Assembly (NCBI GenBank): GCA_037481715.1
Contig: JBBFLD010000003.1
Location: forward strand, 1-64,000
DNA from: Rosettibacter sp037481715
Lineage (GTDB): Bacteria > Bacteroidota > Ignavibacteria > Ignavibacteriales > Melioribacteraceae
DNA: 64,000 bases
Reading direction: 5' to 3'
Part shown: positions 34,308-44,287 of the stretch, one piece after another
Layout of the letters: each line of letters begins with the position of its first letter
Numbering within the stretch: position 1 is the stretch's first letter
Notes under the pieces: generated by a model
What the model was told of the DNA's origin: nothing
What the model saw: the letters and a program-made list of their open reading frames with translations, nothing else
The model's database searches: none
Program-made: the position numbers and the translations under genes

Positions 34308-34406
34308 ATGATAACCTATCTAATACTCGGCATAATGTTTTTAGTGATTCTAATATTTTTGAAAAAGGTAATCAGAATTTTTAAAGAACTGAAATCTGAC
34401 AACTAA
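34308..34406 (+). CDS. possible small membrane protein
   Basis: 32 aa, MITYLILGIMFLVILIFLKK then basic VIRIFKELKSDN: one TM segment with positive inside end. GAAAG lies upstream. It stands alone in the intergenic region and is supported only by composition, so it may be chance. Confidence 0.3.
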   Translation: MITYLILGIMFLVILIFLKKVIRIFKELKSDN

Positions 34407-34599
34407 AATTTAGTTACCTTTTAGATTCATGTTAATTTAATAAGGTTAACTTGAAAACCAATGCTATCCATATTCTCGAATCAAAAAACATTTCATTTGA
34501 AACTGCAGAATATGAATTCAATGATGATGAAATTGATGCAATATCTATGTTGTTACAAATTAAATATAAAACAAACTGCGAAAATCTTGAAAATCTGTG

Positions 34600-35215
34600 T
34601 TCATCTGCGTGCTAAAGTATGGAAACCGCAAACTTATCTAAGAAAGCCATTGCGCCTTCTTTGCGAACTCTGCGGTTAAATTATAATGAAACCGCTAAGA
34701 GCACAAAGATTTTAAAAGAGATTTTTTACTTCATTAGAAATTGATTTGAATTGTAAGACTTGAAGAATCTAAAAATAAATTTCAAGCGAAGACGCAAAGA
34801 ATAAGAGAGGCAAAGAAAACTCTGCGGCTTTGCTGAAACTAAAACAAGTGAGATTGCATTATAATTATTTTTTTAGAGATTCTTCGCTTCGCTCAGAAAG
34901 ACAGAATTGAATATTTCATTCTAAGTAGCCCAACAAAAGTAAACGACGAAAAATTTTAAAACTATTTCATTGAGATTCTTCGTCCGCCTTTGACGGACTC
35001 AGAATGACACAACGTTTTCTTTTTTACCCTAAAAGTATTAATTCTTTCCCGTCATTCTGAAGGAGTTCCGCCAAGGCGGGACGACTGAAGAATCTAATTA
35101 CTATTTAATACTTTTACATGAGGTTCTTCGCATCGCTCAGAACGACATTAAGTTTTTTCTGTCATTCTGATGGAACCCTGCTTTAAGCGGGGTTACTGAA
35201 GAATCTCAAAAAATA
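34600..35215. repeat. intergenic region packed with dispersed repeats
   Basis: No gene is supported between 34407 and 35336. The stretch has several intergenic repeat fragments: CTTTGCGAACTCTGCGG and GACGCAAAG types (34600-34840), and five ATTCTTC/CATTCTGA fragments (34875-34910, 34972-35013, 35050-35096, 35122-35147, 35158-35207). Some hold a palindrome such as CGTCCGCC, TTTGA, CGGACT, or TTCCGCCAAGGCGGGA. These are common spacer sequences in related genomes. Confidence 0.7.
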
Positions 35216-35336
35216 AGTTCACTCAAAGTTATACAAAAACTTGGCACCTTAATGTAAAATAAAACTTGTAAGATTTCTTCTGAATAAAATTCTAGGTTCA
35301 AAAAGTATTTGAGATTCTTTCTTTAATTATAAAAAA

Positions 35337-37379
35337 CTAATTATTCACAGGCAGCACAGAATATTCCTTTGCATAATAAAGCATCTGTTCTGTAAAATCT
35401 TCTGGATACTCAATTTTTACATCAACAATTTCATCGCCATTCATTACAGGAATTAATTTTGGATTAATAAATCCTGCATAAGGTGCAATATTTAATTTTT
35501 GATATCTTTCAAGAACTTCTTTATGAAGTTCCGAATCAACTTTTACTCCATAATTTTCAACAAGATTTTTCCCAGCTTCATAATCTCCTTCTGATTTTAT
35601 TCTTTGAATTTCACGCAGCAGCTGTCCAAATAAGTTTCTAAGTTTTTCATAATCATTAATTACAAAGTATGTTTTTCCATTTTTAATTTTTTTCTCAATT
35701 ACATTTTCAGGCAAACCTTTTTCATAAACCCATTTAGCAATGAGCTGTCTGTTTCTCATGTGTGCTTCTTCCAAATTTTCACCTTCTTTTACACGTGCAA
35801 GCTGAACCATTAATGCATTTCTAATAAAAGAATCATATTCAGCTTTTCCAACTTCAAGAGAAGGCATTACTCCAATGTCAACTAATTTTTTATCCATTAT
35901 AAAATACAAAGCAACCAAATCGGCACGAGCTTCTTCAAGAGTTGATGCATAACTTTTCAGCGTTTCATTTGGCTGACCGACGCCCGGATTAAGCTGTCCC
36001 GATGCATGACCAATAACTTCATGCATATCTGTATGCAAATCACTTGCAAGTGCACCATATTTCTTTGCTCGTTCAATTTCTTCTTGAGAAAATGCAAATT
36101 CTTCTAAAACTCCGCTTGTCTCAGCAGCTTTGTTATAAGAGTAAACAATGTTGCCAAGATTTACAGATTTAGAACCGTGTTCTTTTCTAATCCATTCTGC
36201 ATTTGGCAAATTAATTCCAATTGGAGTAGAAGGAGAAGCATCGCCCGATTCTACAACTACAGTAATTACTTTTGCAGATATTCCCTTTACATTTTTCTTT
36301 TTATGTTCAGGCATTATTGGAGAATTATCTTCAAACCACTGTGCATTATCGCTGATTGCTTTTATTCTTTTTGTTGCTTCAAAATCTTTGATAGAAACAA
36401 CTGATTCAAACGAACCTCTGAATCCAAGCGGGTCGTTATAAGTTTCGATAAATCCATTAATCACATCAATTACCGATGAAGTATCTTTAAGCCATTCAAT
36501 ATTGTATTCATCCCATTTTTTTAAGTCGCCTGTTTCATAATATTCAATCAATAATTTCAAAGCTTTTCTTTGCTGTTCATTTTCTGCAACTTCAACAGCT
36601 TTCTTGAGCCAGTAAACAATTTTTTGAATTGCTGCATCATACATTCCATTTAATTTCCAGTAATGTTCATAAATTTTTCCATTTTCTTTCACAAGTTTTG
36701 AATTCAACCCGTAAGAAATTGGATGCGGATCTTTCGGATTAATAATTTTCTTGTAAAAATTTTCTACTTCTTTTTGTGTAAGATTTTCATAAAAATTAAC
36801 TGCGGATGTTTTTATTAAATCAAATTTAGGGTCTTGATTAACTTTGATTGCATCAACATTTGGGTCGAATAAAATTGGTTCTAACTTTGCTATCAAATCT
36901 TCGATTGATTCATTTTCTTTCAGAGGAAATTCTTTTGGATCAGAATTCTTTATCAGTTCTGCAAAATATTCCTTAGAAAATTCCGGCAGAAATTTTTTAT
37001 TGGAATAATGATGATGAATGCCGTTTGAAAACCAGACTCTTTTGGTATAAACCATAAATTTTTGAAAATCAGGAGTTGTTCTGTCTCCTTTATATGATTT
37101 TACAATTGCTTCAAGAGTTTTTCTTATCAAAAGATTGTATTTATAATTTTGGTCCCAAAATATATCTCTTCCATACAATGCAGCTTGATAAAGATAATAG
37201 ACTAATTTCTTTTGCTGAAGTGTAAGATTTTCAAATCCATCAACTTTGTATCGCTGAATTCTTAAATCTGCAAATTGTTCAGTTACATACTTGAAATCAT
37301 CTTTTCTTTCTTGATTTGCACAGCTCATGATTAAAAGTCCCGTAATTGTTAGATAAAATAATTTCTTAATGAAATGCAT
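35337..37379 (-). CDS. dipeptidyl-peptidase III family metallopeptidase, lipoprotein
   Basis: 680 aa from the ATG at 37379, preceded by GAGG; a frame extending further upstream lacks a signal and ribosome site. The lipoprotein signal is YLTITGLLIMSC (Cys near 20). Zinc site of M49: DMHEVIGHASGQLNPG (HExxGH) near residue 455, and TLEEARADLVALYFI supplying the third ligand Glu about 55 residues later. M49 enzymes remove dipeptides from the N-terminus of oligopeptides. Predicted to act outside the cytoplasm. Monocistronic by spacing. Confidence 0.9.
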   Translation of the reverse strand: MHFIKKLFYLTITGLLIMSCANQERKDDFKYVTEQFADLRIQRYKVDGFENLTLQQKKLVYYLYQAALYGRDIFWDQNYKYNLLIRKTLEAIVKSYKGDRTTPDFQKFMVYTKRVWFSNGIHHHYSNKKFLPEFSKEYFAELIKNSDPKEFPLKENESIEDLIAKLEPILFDPNVDAIKVNQDPKFDLIKTSAVNFYENLTQKEVENFYKKIINPKDPHPISYGLNSKLVKENGKIYEHYWKLNGMYDAAIQKIVYWLKKAVEVAENEQQRKALKLLIEYYETGDLKKWDEYNIEWLKDTSSVIDVINGFIETYNDPLGFRGSFESVVSIKDFEATKRIKAISDNAQWFEDNSPIMPEHKKKNVKGISAKVITVVVESGDASPSTPIGINLPNAEWIRKEHGSKSVNLGNIVYSYNKAAETSGVLEEFAFSQEEIERAKKYGALASDLHTDMHEVIGHASGQLNPGVGQPNETLKSYASTLEEARADLVALYFIMDKKLVDIGVMPSLEVGKAEYDSFIRNALMVQLARVKEGENLEEAHMRNRQLIAKWVYEKGLPENVIEKKIKNGKTYFVINDYEKLRNLFGQLLREIQRIKSEGDYEAGKNLVENYGVKVDSELHKEVLERYQKLNIAPYAGFINPKLIPVMNGDEIVDVKIEYPEDFTEQMLYYAKEYSVLPVNN

Positions 37380-37629
37380 ATAAGCCTCAAAAAATTTTTT
37401 AATGCTCAAAAATATGATTATCCAAAGTGCTTTACAATTTATTAAATAATAAATTCTCAAATTACATTTGAAAAAAATAATATTATAAAGAAGGATAATA
37501 AATACAAAAGAGATGTAATGGAATTGTTAACAAGCCTGTTTATTTAATTAATTTTTTTTATTTCAGGTACATTGATAAAAACATTAAGCATTTTATAGTA
37601 TATAAATTCAAATAAATATTTAAAGTTCG

Positions 37630-37761
37630 TTAATAATTATTTTCTATTTTAGAAAGAAAATCTTTTAACAGTGTAGTCTTACCTACTCTTCTTGCCCCGT
37701 AAATGATTAATACCTTTTGAGGCTTGAGAAGTTTTCCGATTTGTAGTAATCTTGGAATCAT
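37630..37761 (-). pseudogene. truncated ATPase fragment with Walker A
   Basis: 43 codons from the ATG at 37761: MIPRLLQIGKLLKPQKVL, then IIYGARRVGKTTLLKDFLS, then a stop. GARRVGKTTLL is the Walker A of the DUF4143-type archaeal-like ATPase family, which is normally about 380-400 aa. Only the N-terminus remains. The rest of 37380-37934 contains no gene; 37462-37620 is plain AT-rich sequence. Confidence 0.65.
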
Positions 37762-37934
37762 AAAATTTCTATAAAAATTTGGATTGTCACTCCATAAATT
37801 TACAGTAATTTGTGGGAAGTTAAAACAATTTTTAATATCAAATTGAATATCATAAAAATTATGTTCTCAGCAAGAATAAGTTTATTTTTTTAGTTTTCAT
37901 TTAGTTCAAAAAAAATTATAAGGAATTTATTAAA

Positions 37935-38270
37935 ATGAATATTCAAATAATTGGAACAAAGAGCTGCAATGATACACGAAAAGCAGAAAGATTCTTTAAG
38001 GAACGACGAATTCAATATCACTTCAGAGATTTAACCGAAAAAGGATTAACAAAAGGTGAACTTGAAAACATTAAAGCAAAAATTCCTCTTGAAGATTTAA
38101 TTAATCGAGAAGGAAAACAATTCAAGAAAAGAAATCTTCAGTTTATGGTTTTTGACATTGAAGAAGAATTATTAAATGACCCGCTTTTGATTAAAACTCC
38201 AATAGTTCGTAATGGAAAAGAAGTTACAATTGGATATCAACCTGATATCTGGAAAACATGGCTCAGCTAA
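37935..38270 (+). CDS. ArsC/Spx-family protein
   Basis: 111 aa, thioredoxin-like fold of the arsenate reductase family. The single N-terminal Cys is in IIGTKSCNDTRKAERFF near residue 11, followed by IQYHFRDLTEKGLTKGEL and a conserved KTPIVRNGKEVTIGY. The family includes arsenate reductases and Spx-like regulators; without a second conserved Cys pair the substrate is uncertain. It converges with and overlaps the HAD gene by 8 bp. Confidence 0.85.
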   Translation: MNIQIIGTKSCNDTRKAERFFKERRIQYHFRDLTEKGLTKGELENIKAKIPLEDLINREGKQFKKRNLQFMVFDIEEELLNDPLLIKTPIVRNGKEVTIGYQPDIWKTWLS

Positions 38271-38886
38271 TTCCATCAAGAAAAATATTTCTGTTTCTTA
38301 ATTCTTCAACAAGTAACTCATAATTTTGAAAATGAATTCCATCCCAGCCGCACCTTTTTGCACCTTCAATGTACTCAGGAACATCATCAATAAATAAATG
38401 CTCATGAGATGGTTTTTGTGTGTATGATTCAACAGCCCTGTAAATTTTTTCTTCAGGCTTTACTGCCCCTACTTTATATGATAGAAATATTTTATCGAAG
38501 TAATTCAAAAATTCATAATGACCATATCCAAATTCTTCATGAATTTCATTTGTATTTGACAGAAGAAGGACTTGATAATTCTTTTTTAGTTTTGGAATTA
38601 ATGAGATTACTTTCTCATTCAATGTAAAAATATCAGAATAAATTTTACAAAAATCTTTTTCTGAAACTTTGTGTTCCAGCCAATCGAGCATGGTTTCTAA
38701 AAATTCTTTTTGAGTTATTTTACCTCGTTCAAAATTTCGATGATATTCATAATTCTCGCTGTAAAGTCTTGCAAATTTATCTCCAAGACCTTTGCTTATC
38801 GAATTCAGTTTATTAATAACCTTCGAATAATCAAAAGGAATTAAAACATTACCAAGGTCAAACACTATTACAGAATACTTTGACAT
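38263..38886 (-). CDS. HAD-superfamily hydrolase
   Basis: 207 aa. Motif I VIVFDLGNVLIPFDY (DxGxV) at residues 6-20, motif II LLLSNTNEIH near 107, conserved Lys in YKVGAVKPEEKIYR near 140, and LFIDDVPEYIEGA (DD) near 165. The size and a helical cap of about 70 residues fit the YjjG/YihX-like phosphatases acting on small phosphorylated metabolites. Substrate unknown. Cytoplasmic. Confidence 0.88.
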   Translation of the reverse strand: MSKYSVIVFDLGNVLIPFDYSKVINKLNSISKGLGDKFARLYSENYEYHRNFERGKITQKEFLETMLDWLEHKVSEKDFCKIYSDIFTLNEKVISLIPKLKKNYQVLLLSNTNEIHEEFGYGHYEFLNYFDKIFLSYKVGAVKPEEKIYRAVESYTQKPSHEHLFIDDVPEYIEGAKRCGWDGIHFQNYELLVEELRNRNIFLDGIS

Positions 38887-38927
38887 ATAACCTCTTAGAA
38901 TTAAAATTACTACACAAAAATAAAAAA

Positions 38928-38978
38928 AGAGGTCATTCCAAAATAATCCATTAACTTCTGGATTTTGAAACGACCTCT
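38928..38978 (-). terminator. intrinsic terminator after the M16 gene
   Basis: AGAGGTC pairs with GACCTCT, and inner parts TCCAAAATAATCCA and TGGATTTTGA extend the stem. A-rich and T-rich runs flank both ends, so it may act in both directions: for the M16 pair ending at 38986 and possibly for converging transcripts. Confidence 0.75.
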
Positions 38979-38985
38979 CAAAAAA

Positions 38986-41052
38986 TTATTTCACTTCAAA
39001 AAGTGAATCTGGAAGATTTGTATTTACTTCGATTGAAGAAACATTTAATTCAATAGACTGCGGTCCAAAACTTTGAACATATTTGAATGGATATTTCAGT
39101 CCCTGCACATCTCTGTAATCACTTAAATCCATTGTTTGAGCAAAACTTCCTTGAGGTGTTGTAACATTGCTTATGGTTCTGACAAGAAGTCCAGATTCAA
39201 CATCATAATATTGAGTTGTTTTCTTTCCAGAAGATGAAGTTAAAACAACTTTGTATGCATCTTTACCATTAATTGATTCAATCCCAACAAGCTCAGGTTT
39301 CAATCCATATTTTGAATAATCAAGTGGAGCATCAATTGCCTGCTCTTTCAATGATTCTACCTGCTCATCATTAAGGTCTTGAGATTGTCCCATAACTTCT
39401 ACTTTTCCTTTTGCTCCATCAAAAATGGTTTTTTGTTGAAATACTCCTGCATCAATTACTTGCATCAACTTATTAGGATATTTTTGAGAAATTGTAACAC
39501 TAATATTCATTCCTTGGGTTGAACCTGTTAATTTTATTACTCTGTCTTTTACCTTCAATAAATTTTCTTTGCCGCCAATTACTTCAATATATTTATTAAT
39601 TACTTGGTCGACTGTTAATCCTGCAGGCAGTTTTTTTAATGAAGGGTCATATTGATTACCAAATGCATCATAATATTCAATTTTACCTGTAATGCTAAAG
39701 TTTACAAGATTTTTTGAAATTTCTTCACCATTACCAACTACAAGAATGTAAGCATTATTTGGTTTAATATATTTTTTTGCTGTTTCAAGAACATCATCAG
39801 TTGTAACAGCAGAAAGATTTTTTAAATAATTTTTATAATAATCTTTTGGAAGATTAAATCTTGCAGTGTTGATTGCAAATCTTGCAATTGTAGCTGGGTT
39901 TTCGAGACTTCTAATAAATTCTCCTGCCAAATAATTTTTTGCTTTTTCAAGTTCTTGTTCGGATACTTTTTCGCTTCGAATTCTTTTCATCTCTTTAAGC
40001 ATTTCAGTAATTGCGCTGTCGGTAACACTGTTTCGAACCTGAGCAAAAGCAAAGAAACTTCCAATTATCGGGTCAGCTTTCAGTTGTGAATAGGAACCAT
40101 AAGTATAACCTTTTGATTCTCTGAGATTCATGAATAATCTGCCTGTTGCACTTCCGCCAAGAATTAAATTTGTTACAGCAGCTTTAATTTCATCATCGCT
40201 TCCAATTTTTAATTCTGCTGGATAACAAATTGCAATTACTGATTGAACTGAGCTGGGACGGTCAACCAGACAAACTTTATTTAGCAAAGGTGGTTTTGGT
40301 GTTTCATAAGAATTTTTTGGGACTTCTTTCTTTTCCCATTTTCCAAAATATTTTTGAATCAATGCTTTAGCTTTTTCTTTATTGATATCTCCAACAACTG
40401 CAAGATATGCTGCATTTGGTTTGAAATATGTTTCATAATAATTTTTGCACATATCAAGTGTAATTGAATTTACAGATTCTTCTGTTTCTGGTTCGCCGTA
40501 AGGATGATTTTTTCCAAACATTAAAACAGAACTTACTCTTCTTGCAATAGAATTTGGTTCATCTTTCGATACGGCAATGGAAGAAAGCATCTGCTTTTTA
40601 ATTTTATCTAGTTCTTCTTGTTTGAAGTTTGCATTCAAAATTATATCGGACATAATTTCAAGAATTTTTTCTTTATGCTTTTCAAGACCACTTGCAGTAA
40701 TTCCATTTGGTGAAGTAGATAATTCTGCTCCAATAAAATCAATTTCTTCATCGATTTGGTCTTTTGTTCTTGTTTTTGTGCCGGTTCTCAATAATTCACC
40801 AGCAGCAGTAACATATCCAACATGTTCTTTTTCGAGCACTGGGTCAATATCAATAAACAAACTAAAAGTTACTCTTGGCAGTTTATGATTTTCAACCACA
40901 AAAACTTTTAATCCGTTTGGCAGTTCGAATGATTCATAATCTCCAATTTTAACTTCTGGAGCTGGAGCAGGCTGAGGGCGTTTTGATCTATCAAGCTGTG
41001 CATATAAAGGCACTGCAATTATTAATGCTGTCAATAAAATTTTCTTAATCAT
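38986..41052 (-). CDS. M16 family peptidase-like protein, probable inactive partner
   Basis: 688 aa with a Sec signal (LLTALIIAVPLYAQ). Two M16 domains span about residues 35-470, with SKGYTYGSYSQL and RLFMNLRESKG-type sequences typical of the C-terminal half. The expected HxxEH zinc motif is replaced by VGYVTAAGELLRTG, so it probably does not cut. Residues 490-688 form an extra beta domain with LKLxGxxQG-like LTGSTQGMNISV, seen in lipid-carrier-like proteins. It lies 47 bp downstream of an intact M16 gene, so the two likely form an active/inactive heterodimer in the periplasm. Confidence 0.85.
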   Translation of the reverse strand: MIKKILLTALIIAVPLYAQLDRSKRPQPAPAPEVKIGDYESFELPNGLKVFVVENHKLPRVTFSLFIDIDPVLEKEHVGYVTAAGELLRTGTKTRTKDQIDEEIDFIGAELSTSPNGITASGLEKHKEKILEIMSDIILNANFKQEELDKIKKQMLSSIAVSKDEPNSIARRVSSVLMFGKNHPYGEPETEESVNSITLDMCKNYYETYFKPNAAYLAVVGDINKEKAKALIQKYFGKWEKKEVPKNSYETPKPPLLNKVCLVDRPSSVQSVIAICYPAELKIGSDDEIKAAVTNLILGGSATGRLFMNLRESKGYTYGSYSQLKADPIIGSFFAFAQVRNSVTDSAITEMLKEMKRIRSEKVSEQELEKAKNYLAGEFIRSLENPATIARFAINTARFNLPKDYYKNYLKNLSAVTTDDVLETAKKYIKPNNAYILVVGNGEEISKNLVNFSITGKIEYYDAFGNQYDPSLKKLPAGLTVDQVINKYIEVIGGKENLLKVKDRVIKLTGSTQGMNISVTISQKYPNKLMQVIDAGVFQQKTIFDGAKGKVEVMGQSQDLNDEQVESLKEQAIDAPLDYSKYGLKPELVGIESINGKDAYKVVLTSSSGKKTTQYYDVESGLLVRTISNVTTPQGSFAQTMDLSDYRDVQGLKYPFKYVQSFGPQSIELNVSSIEVNTNLPDSLFEVK

Positions 41053-41098
41053 TTTTCAAAACTCCTTTTGTTCCACATTAAATTTTTTATTTATTCAA

Positions 41099-42424
41099 TT
41101 ACTTTTTCTCGAGTGATTTCGGCAAATAATAAAGAACCACTCTGTTTTCATTTCTCAAATATTTGTTTGCAACTCTTTTTATGTCTTCACGAGTTACTTT
41201 CATATATCTTTGAATTTCTGTGTTAATTAAATTTGCATCTCCATAATAGACAAAATAATTTGCAAGGTCTTCTGCAATTCCAATCATTGTTGAATTTCTT
41301 TTCACGAAATCACTTTCAATTTGGTTTCTAACTTTTTGAAATTCATAATTGCTTATCAATTCTTTTTTTACTTTTTCAATCTCTTTTTGAATTGAAGCTT
41401 CTAAATCTTCTGCAGTTACACCAACATTTGCAAGACCATAAACTATAAACAAACCAGGGTCTTCCATTGGAATTGGTATTGAACCAACAGCAAGTGCTTT
41501 TTGCTGCTTATCTTTAATTTCTTTTTGAAGTCTTGAACTTTCACCGCCTGAAAGAACTGTAGTTAAAATGCTCAAAGCATAATAATCAGGTGTTCCCTGC
41601 TTTGGCATATGATAACCAAAAACAACCATTGGAAGTTGAACATTATCATAAACAACTTCTCTTACTTCTTTTGTTTGTTCTGGTTCAACAATATTCGGGC
41701 GAGTAATTTCCTGAGTTCCTTTTGGAATTTCACCAAAATATTTTTGAACTAATTCTTTTGTTTTTTCAATATCTATATCTCCTGCAATACTAAGAGTAGC
41801 ATTTTGAGGAACATAATATTTTTTGTAGAAAGCAATAAATTCATCAAGCTTTGCCTGATCAATATATTGAACCTGACCAATTGGAGTCCATCTATATGGA
41901 TGAACTTTGTAAGCATTACTAAAAAGTTTTTCAATCAATGAGCCATAAGGCTGATTTTCATATCGCTGCTTTCTTTCTTCTTTTACAACTTTCCTTTGTG
42001 TTTCAACACCTATGCTGTCAATTTTGAGATGAAGCATTCTTTCAGATTCCATGTATAAACCAAGTTCTAATTGATTTGAAGGAAGAATTTCGTAATAAAA
42101 AGTTCTGTCGAATGAAGTATTAGCATTTAGTTCTCCTCCTGCGGCTTCAATAATTTTAAAGTATTCTCCGCGGGGAATATTCGGTGAGCCTTCGAACATC
42201 AGATGTTCAAAGAAATGAGCAAATCCTGTTCTTTCAGGATCTTCATTTTTGCTTCCGACATGATATAAAACTGATATTGCAACAATTGGTGTTGAATTAT
42301 CCTGATGTAAAATTACATTCAGCCCATTATCCAGTTTATATTGCACAAAATTAATTTTTCTTGGTTGAGCTGAAGTAATAACAAAACTAAAAATCAGCAA
42401 CAAGAATAATAGCCTGCTTTTCAT
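41099..42424 (-). CDS. M16 family zinc peptidase
   Basis: 441 aa with a Sec signal (LLFLLLIFSFVITSAQ). The zinc motif HFFEHLMFEGS (HxxEH) is near residue 66, and the downstream Glu is in VVKEERKQRYEN near residue 143. The second M16 domain includes SGGESSRLQKEIKDKQ. Predicted periplasmic oligopeptidase acting with the inactive partner encoded downstream. AGGGG lies a few bases upstream of the ATG. Confidence 0.9.
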   Translation of the reverse strand: MKSRLLFLLLIFSFVITSAQPRKINFVQYKLDNGLNVILHQDNSTPIVAISVLYHVGSKNEDPERTGFAHFFEHLMFEGSPNIPRGEYFKIIEAAGGELNANTSFDRTFYYEILPSNQLELGLYMESERMLHLKIDSIGVETQRKVVKEERKQRYENQPYGSLIEKLFSNAYKVHPYRWTPIGQVQYIDQAKLDEFIAFYKKYYVPQNATLSIAGDIDIEKTKELVQKYFGEIPKGTQEITRPNIVEPEQTKEVREVVYDNVQLPMVVFGYHMPKQGTPDYYALSILTTVLSGGESSRLQKEIKDKQQKALAVGSIPIPMEDPGLFIVYGLANVGVTAEDLEASIQKEIEKVKKELISNYEFQKVRNQIESDFVKRNSTMIGIAEDLANYFVYYGDANLINTEIQRYMKVTREDIKRVANKYLRNENRVVLYYLPKSLEKK

Positions 42425-42806
42425 TTAGTTTACCCCTTAATTTGTGTGACTATTTAGTTGTGTAAAGATGCTTAATAGTTTCAAAATTTATTAAAAAATT
42501 TTTTGCCCTTCGAAGTAAGTTAACTTTGTTAAAAGCTATTTAATTTTAATTCAACATTTGAATTACCAAATATTCTTGATAATTATTTCTGCCTTAATCT
42601 TGTAAGAAGAATTAATAAAATGTTTTGCGACCTTACAAATTTTTTCAAACGTAAAAATGAAATCCTTTATTAATGCAGCATAATTCTATAACCAAGCAAA
42701 TCACTTATGTTTATCAACAAATTAAACTCATCCTACAATTCATAAAAAATTATTTAAAAAACTGTAAGATGAAGCTCAAAATTTTATTTGTCTTACATAT
42801 TGACAA
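42425..42806. other. intergenic region without recognisable features
   Basis: 382 bp between the M16 gene start and the GlyRS gene stop. AT-rich. Short inverted pieces such as GTTAACTTTGTTAA near 42520 and CTTGTAAG/CTTACAA near 42600-42640 are visible, but no gene or clear terminator. Confidence 0.5.
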
Positions 42807-44252
42807 TTATCTCAACTTATCTAAAAGATAATTCAACAAATTGCTGATTGATACACGAACTTGATTCATCGAATCGCGTTCACGAACCGTTACAGTTTCA
42901 TCTTGCAGAGTTTGAGTATCTACAGTAATGCAGAATGGTGTTCCTGCTTCGTCCATTCTTCTGTAGCGGCGACCAATTGCTGCTTTATCATCATAAAATA
43001 TTTTCAGATGTGGTCTTAAGTCAGCTTCAATTTTTTTAGCTACTTCCGGCATTCCATCTTTATTAACAAGCGGGAATATTGCAGCTTTGATTGGAGCTAA
43101 TTTTGGGTGAAACCTCAGAACACTTCTAAGTTCGCCATTAACTTCTTCTTCATAATAAGCATCAATTAAGAATGCCATAAATGAACGGCTTGCTCCTGCT
43201 GAAGTTTCAATTATATATGGAATGTATTTTTCTTTAGTTTCATCATCAAAATATAATTGTGATTTGCCGGAATATTGCTGATGACGACTCAAATCATAAT
43301 CAGTTCTGTTATGAATTCCTTCAATTTCTCCCCAGCCGAATGGGAATTCATATTCAATATCTGTTGCTTCTTTTGCATAGTGAGCTAATTTATTTTGAGG
43401 GTGGTCGTGGAATCTAAGTTTTGTTGGTGTCATTCCGAGCGACTTATACCATTGAATTCTAATTTCTTTCCATTCATCGTAATATTTTTTGTCGGTGCCT
43501 GGTTTAACAAAATACTGCATTTCCATCTGTTCGAATTCTCGAGTGCGGAAAAGAAAATTTTTTGTATTGATTTCGTTTCTAAAAGCTTTACCTATTTGAG
43601 CAATTCCAAAAGGAAGTTTCTGCCTGCTTGAATTTGCAACATTAAGAAAATTGACATAAATACCTTGAGCTGTTTCGGGTCTCAAATATATTACATTGCT
43701 TTCATCTTCTACAGGACCCAAAAAAGTTTTGAACATCAAATTAAATTTTCTTGGTTGTGTAAATGTACCTTTATTACCGCATTGAGGACAATTTATAATA
43801 TCGAGTAATTTTGAAGCCAAATATTGATTTTCGAGAACAGCTGTAAATTTATCATCAAGTGAACCTTCCTGATCAAGCAAGGATGGATCAAGTTCTCTTA
43901 GTGCTTTTTCTTTGTTCTTATCCGAAATAAGTTCAGTTAAAGTATCCAATCTGAATCTTGCTTTACATTGTTTACAGTCAATCATTGGGTCTGTAAAGTT
44001 TTCAACATGTCCGCTTGCTTCCCAAACTTTTGGATGCATAAGAATAGCGGCATCAAGTCCTTCAATATCTTCTCGATAAGTCATAGCTTTCCACCATTCT
44101 TCTTTAATATTTCTCAGAAGTTCAACACCGAGCGGACCATAATCCCAGCAGCCGTTTAAGCCGCCGTATATTTCACTTGATTGAAAAACAAATCCTCGTC
44201 GCTTTGCAAGCGATACGATTTTTTCTACCGTGTCGTTTTGTCCCTTTGCGAT
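42807..44252 (-). CDS. glyQS: glycyl-tRNA synthetase, apparently starting at ATC
   Basis: 481 aa if started at the ATC at 44252. Class II synthetase of the single-chain alpha-2 type: AKGQNDTVEKIVSLAKRRGF at the N-terminus, EIYGGLNGCWDYGPLG (motif 1 region), a zinc-binding CKQCKARF and CPQCGNKG, FRNEINTKNFLFRTREFEQM (motif 2), and the C-terminal anticodon domain. Homologues I know begin MAKGQNDT or similar, so Ile fills the Met place. GGAGG lies six bases before this ATC. A TTG ten codons upstream is the only other start in frame, has no ribosome site, and sits within a -7-like element. Charges tRNA-Gly with glycine. Confidence 0.92.
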   Translation of the reverse strand: MAKGQNDTVEKIVSLAKRRGFVFQSSEIYGGLNGCWDYGPLGVELLRNIKEEWWKAMTYREDIEGLDAAILMHPKVWEASGHVENFTDPMIDCKQCKARFRLDTLTELISDKNKEKALRELDPSLLDQEGSLDDKFTAVLENQYLASKLLDIINCPQCGNKGTFTQPRKFNLMFKTFLGPVEDESNVIYLRPETAQGIYVNFLNVANSSRQKLPFGIAQIGKAFRNEINTKNFLFRTREFEQMEMQYFVKPGTDKKYYDEWKEIRIQWYKSLGMTPTKLRFHDHPQNKLAHYAKEATDIEYEFPFGWGEIEGIHNRTDYDLSRHQQYSGKSQLYFDDETKEKYIPYIIETSAGASRSFMAFLIDAYYEEEVNGELRSVLRFHPKLAPIKAAIFPLVNKDGMPEVAKKIEADLRPHLKIFYDDKAAIGRRYRRMDEAGTPFCITVDTQTLQDETVTVRERDSMNQVRVSISNLLNYLLDKLR

Positions 44253-44279
44253 TTTACACCTCCAGCAATTTTTTAGTGG

Positions 44280-44287
44280 CAAATATA
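44280..44287 (-). promoter_or_regulatory. -7 element TATATTTG upstream of the GlyRS gene
   Basis: On the minus strand TATATTTG matches the Bacteroidota TAnnTTTG consensus. The upstream TTG of the GlyRS reading frame is the last three bases of this element, so transcription would begin after it. This supports the downstream start at 44252. Confidence 0.45.

Noticed and set aside
34407..35336. Protein-coding content of the 0.9-kb gap
   Set aside because: Frames are short, cross dispersed repeats, and show no ribosome sites or recognisable motifs.
37380..37460. Upstream start for the DPP III lipoprotein
   Set aside because: It would bury the lipoprotein signal; GAGG precedes the ATG at 37379.
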